Source: Liolophura sinensis (Eukaryota; Mollusca; Polyplacophora; Chitonida; Chitonidae). Taken from it: 64,000 nucleotides of DNA. This document shows, piece after piece, positions 62,800 through 64,000 of this stretch. Within the stretch, counting starts at the first letter, position 1. Each line of letters starts with the position of its first letter. The stretch covers positions 1 to 64,000 of the forward strand of contig NW_027018156.1 in NCBI RefSeq assembly GCF_032854445.1. The letters are read 5' to 3'. A program made the translations under genes and the position numbers. Below the pieces are notes generated by a model. The model saw nothing but the letters and a program-made list of their open reading frames with translations, did not search any database and was not told where the DNA came from.

Positions 62800-64000
62800 A
62801 AGTTATGTGCCCTTCGGTAGCCAAGAAGACTTGAAATCTTTGGGCTAAGCCCATTTAACTCACCCAGCAATTGCCTTACTTCTAAGTGCAAGACAATCTC
62901 AATGTCTTTATCTACGTGTAGAAAAACCACACATTTGTACGTGAAAAACACAAGGTACTTGATACAGTCTCCTGTAAAAAGTACAACTAAACACTGACCC
63001 ACATTTATAAGGTGCCAAAAGATGCAGAATTGGGCCAGGCATTGGCAGCTGTTAAAAAATTGGAAATATCTTTGGTTTCCATGGAGTAAGAGCCGTTGCT
63101 GGGCATGTGATTATGACATAAATGATCATTGATCTGTCGCTACAGCCAAAAGTATTGGTCGGAGAGCAACGCGGTTTGCACCATTCGATTTCTCGTCACA
63201 AAATACGTCGGATTAGCCTCTTACCAGCAGCACTGGAACAGTTTTTCCACTTTTGCATTTTTGCTTCGTCTTTTTGTTAATTAAAATCGGCTACACTGTA
63301 CTCTGTACAATCGCGACTGGTCATTACTATATTCAACTTTTGACTATAAGTTATGTGCCCTTCGGTAGCCCAGAGACGTCAAATCTTTCGGGCTAAGCCC
63401 ATTTAACTCACCCAGCAATTGCCTTACTTCTTAGTCCAAGACAATCTCAATGTCTTTATCTACGTGTAGAAAAACCACACCATTTGTACGTGAAAAACAC
63501 AAGGTACTTGATTACAGTCTGCTGTAAAAAGTACAACTGACCACAGGACCCACATGAAAAAGGTGCCAAAAGATGCGGAATTGAGCAGGCATCGGCAGCT
63601 GTTGAAAAATTGCAAATTTCCTGGTTTCCATGGAGTAAGAGCCGTTGCTGGGCACGTGATTATGACATAAATGATCATTCAATTGTCACTACAGGCAAAA
63701 GTATTGGTCGGAGAGCAACGCGGTTTGCACCATTCGATTTGTCGTCACAAAATACGTCGGATTAGCCTCTTACCAGCAGCACTGGAACAGTTTGTCCACT
63801 TTTGCATTTTTGCCTGGTCTTTTTGTTAATTGAAACCGGCTACACTGCACTCTGTACAATCGCGACTGGTCATTACTATATTCAACTTTTGACTATAAGT
63901 TATGTGCCCTTCGGTAGCCCAGAAGACGTCAAATCTTTGGCCAAGCCCATTTAACTCACCCAGCAATTGCCTTACCTCTAAGTGCAAGACAATCTCAATG
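62800..64000 (+). repeat. Indel-rich right edge of the array, block K copy 2
   Basis: About eight single-base length changes fall in the last ~1.1 kb: a missing C near 62931, a missing A near 63374, an extra G near 63390, an extra T near 63511, an extra G near 63546, a missing C near 63586, a missing C near 63621 and a missing G near 63939. Substitutions are also dense around 62820-63110 (for example GACTTGAAATC, GGCATTGGCAGC, TTGGAAATATC, GGGCATGTG). The clean partner at 58440-59050 lacks these changes. The last monomer is cut by the window end. Confidence 0.75.

Larger units (their letters stand above)
1..64000 (+). repeat. 549-bp tandem satellite array (~116 monomers)
   Basis: A unit opening GTTTCCATGGAGTAAGAG recurs every 549 bases (usually 548-551) through the whole window, always on the same strand and with no insert between units. 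Unit starts read directly include 1, 551, 1034, 1584, 2132, 2673, 3222, 3773, 4325, 4876, 5425, 59233 and 59782. Units differ by scattered substitutions at a limited set of positions, and linked variants define subfamilies. This is the pattern of a eukaryotic satellite evolving by unequal exchange and conversion. I see no unique sequence, transposon, telomere repeat, rRNA or tRNA in it, so every gene-free stretch here consists of this satellite. The species and chromosomal location cannot be told from the sequence. Centromeric, pericentromeric, subtelomeric or sex-chromosome heterochromatin are all possible. Confidence 0.97.
52700..64000 (+). repeat. Satellite domain III (GCTTCGTC / GAATTC subfamilies)
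   Basis: This domain is marked by TTGCTTCGTCTTTTTG (near 53381, 55030, 58322, 61067, 62166 and 63264), by GAGGAATTC (54791 and 58085), by GACCAACGCGG with TTTTTCGTCACACAATTCG (53830, 57671 and 61516) and by GTAACAGCCGTTTCTACGC. Blocks recur 6, 7, 9 and 14 monomers apart. The last ~1.2 kb is unusually rich in single-base length changes. Confidence 0.65.

Noticed and set aside
1-64000. Giant repetitive protein gene, because 549 is divisible by three
   Set aside because: Stops occur in every frame of the typical unit. The longest open frame I know of in the window is 164 codons, shorter than one 183-codon unit.
1-64000. CRISPR array
   Set aside because: Units of 549 bases are joined directly and are similar over their full length. 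There are no short repeats with unique spacers.
1-64000. Transposon or retroelement insertion in the array
   Set aside because: Monomer spacing stays at 549 (548-552) except for the two deletions at the left edge. No stretch of foreign sequence or target-site duplication was seen.
1-64000. Telomere at either end
   Set aside because: No runs of TTAGGG, TTTAGGG, TTAGG or similar short repeats occur at the window ends.

Overview
The whole window is one uninterrupted head-to-tail satellite DNA array. A single unit of about 549 bp repeats roughly 116 times, always in the same orientation, from the first base to the last. I found no unique sequence, protein-coding gene, RNA gene, transposon insertion, telomeric repeat or CRISPR array. 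A long uninterrupted satellite with nested higher-order duplications points to eukaryotic heterochromatin (centromeric, pericentromeric, subtelomeric or sex-chromosome). The sequence does not identify the species and I do not recognise the monomer. It is AT-rich (about 40 % GC by eye), 549 = 3 x 183, and a consensus unit has about 17 CpG sites, many of which are also the variable sites.

Layout. Units are counted here from the GTTTCCATGG motif (NcoI site CCATGG) that opens nearly every one. Three domains can be told apart by diagnostic variants. Domain I (1 to ~22.7 kb) carries the CTTTGTGTTAA variant and mostly 'GTGCAAGAC' units. Domain II (~22.7 to ~52.7 kb) is rich in GACGTC, 'GTCCAAGAC', 'TTAAAAAATTGCAAATATCC' and ACTAGT variants. 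Domain III (~52.7 to 64 kb) has the 'GCTTCGTC', 'GAGGAATTCAGCC' and 'GACCAACGCGG' variants. Inside the domains, blocks of one to six monomers recur at offsets that are whole numbers of monomers (1, 2, 3, 4, 6, 7, 9, 10, 12, 14, 21 and 39 units). The array is therefore a mosaic of local amplifications rather than one fixed higher-order repeat.

The first ~4.7 kb and last ~1.2 kb are unusual. They hold most of the single-base, homopolymer-type length changes in the window, while the ~58 kb between is almost free of them. This looks either like low-accuracy contig ends or like decayed array edges.

The many short open frames (60 to 164 codons) are the same few frames seen again in each monomer. 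They are bounded by conserved stops and broken freely by substitutions, so I annotate none as genes. There is no gene network to describe; the biology here is satellite turnover, chromatin packaging and possibly centromere or heterochromatin function.
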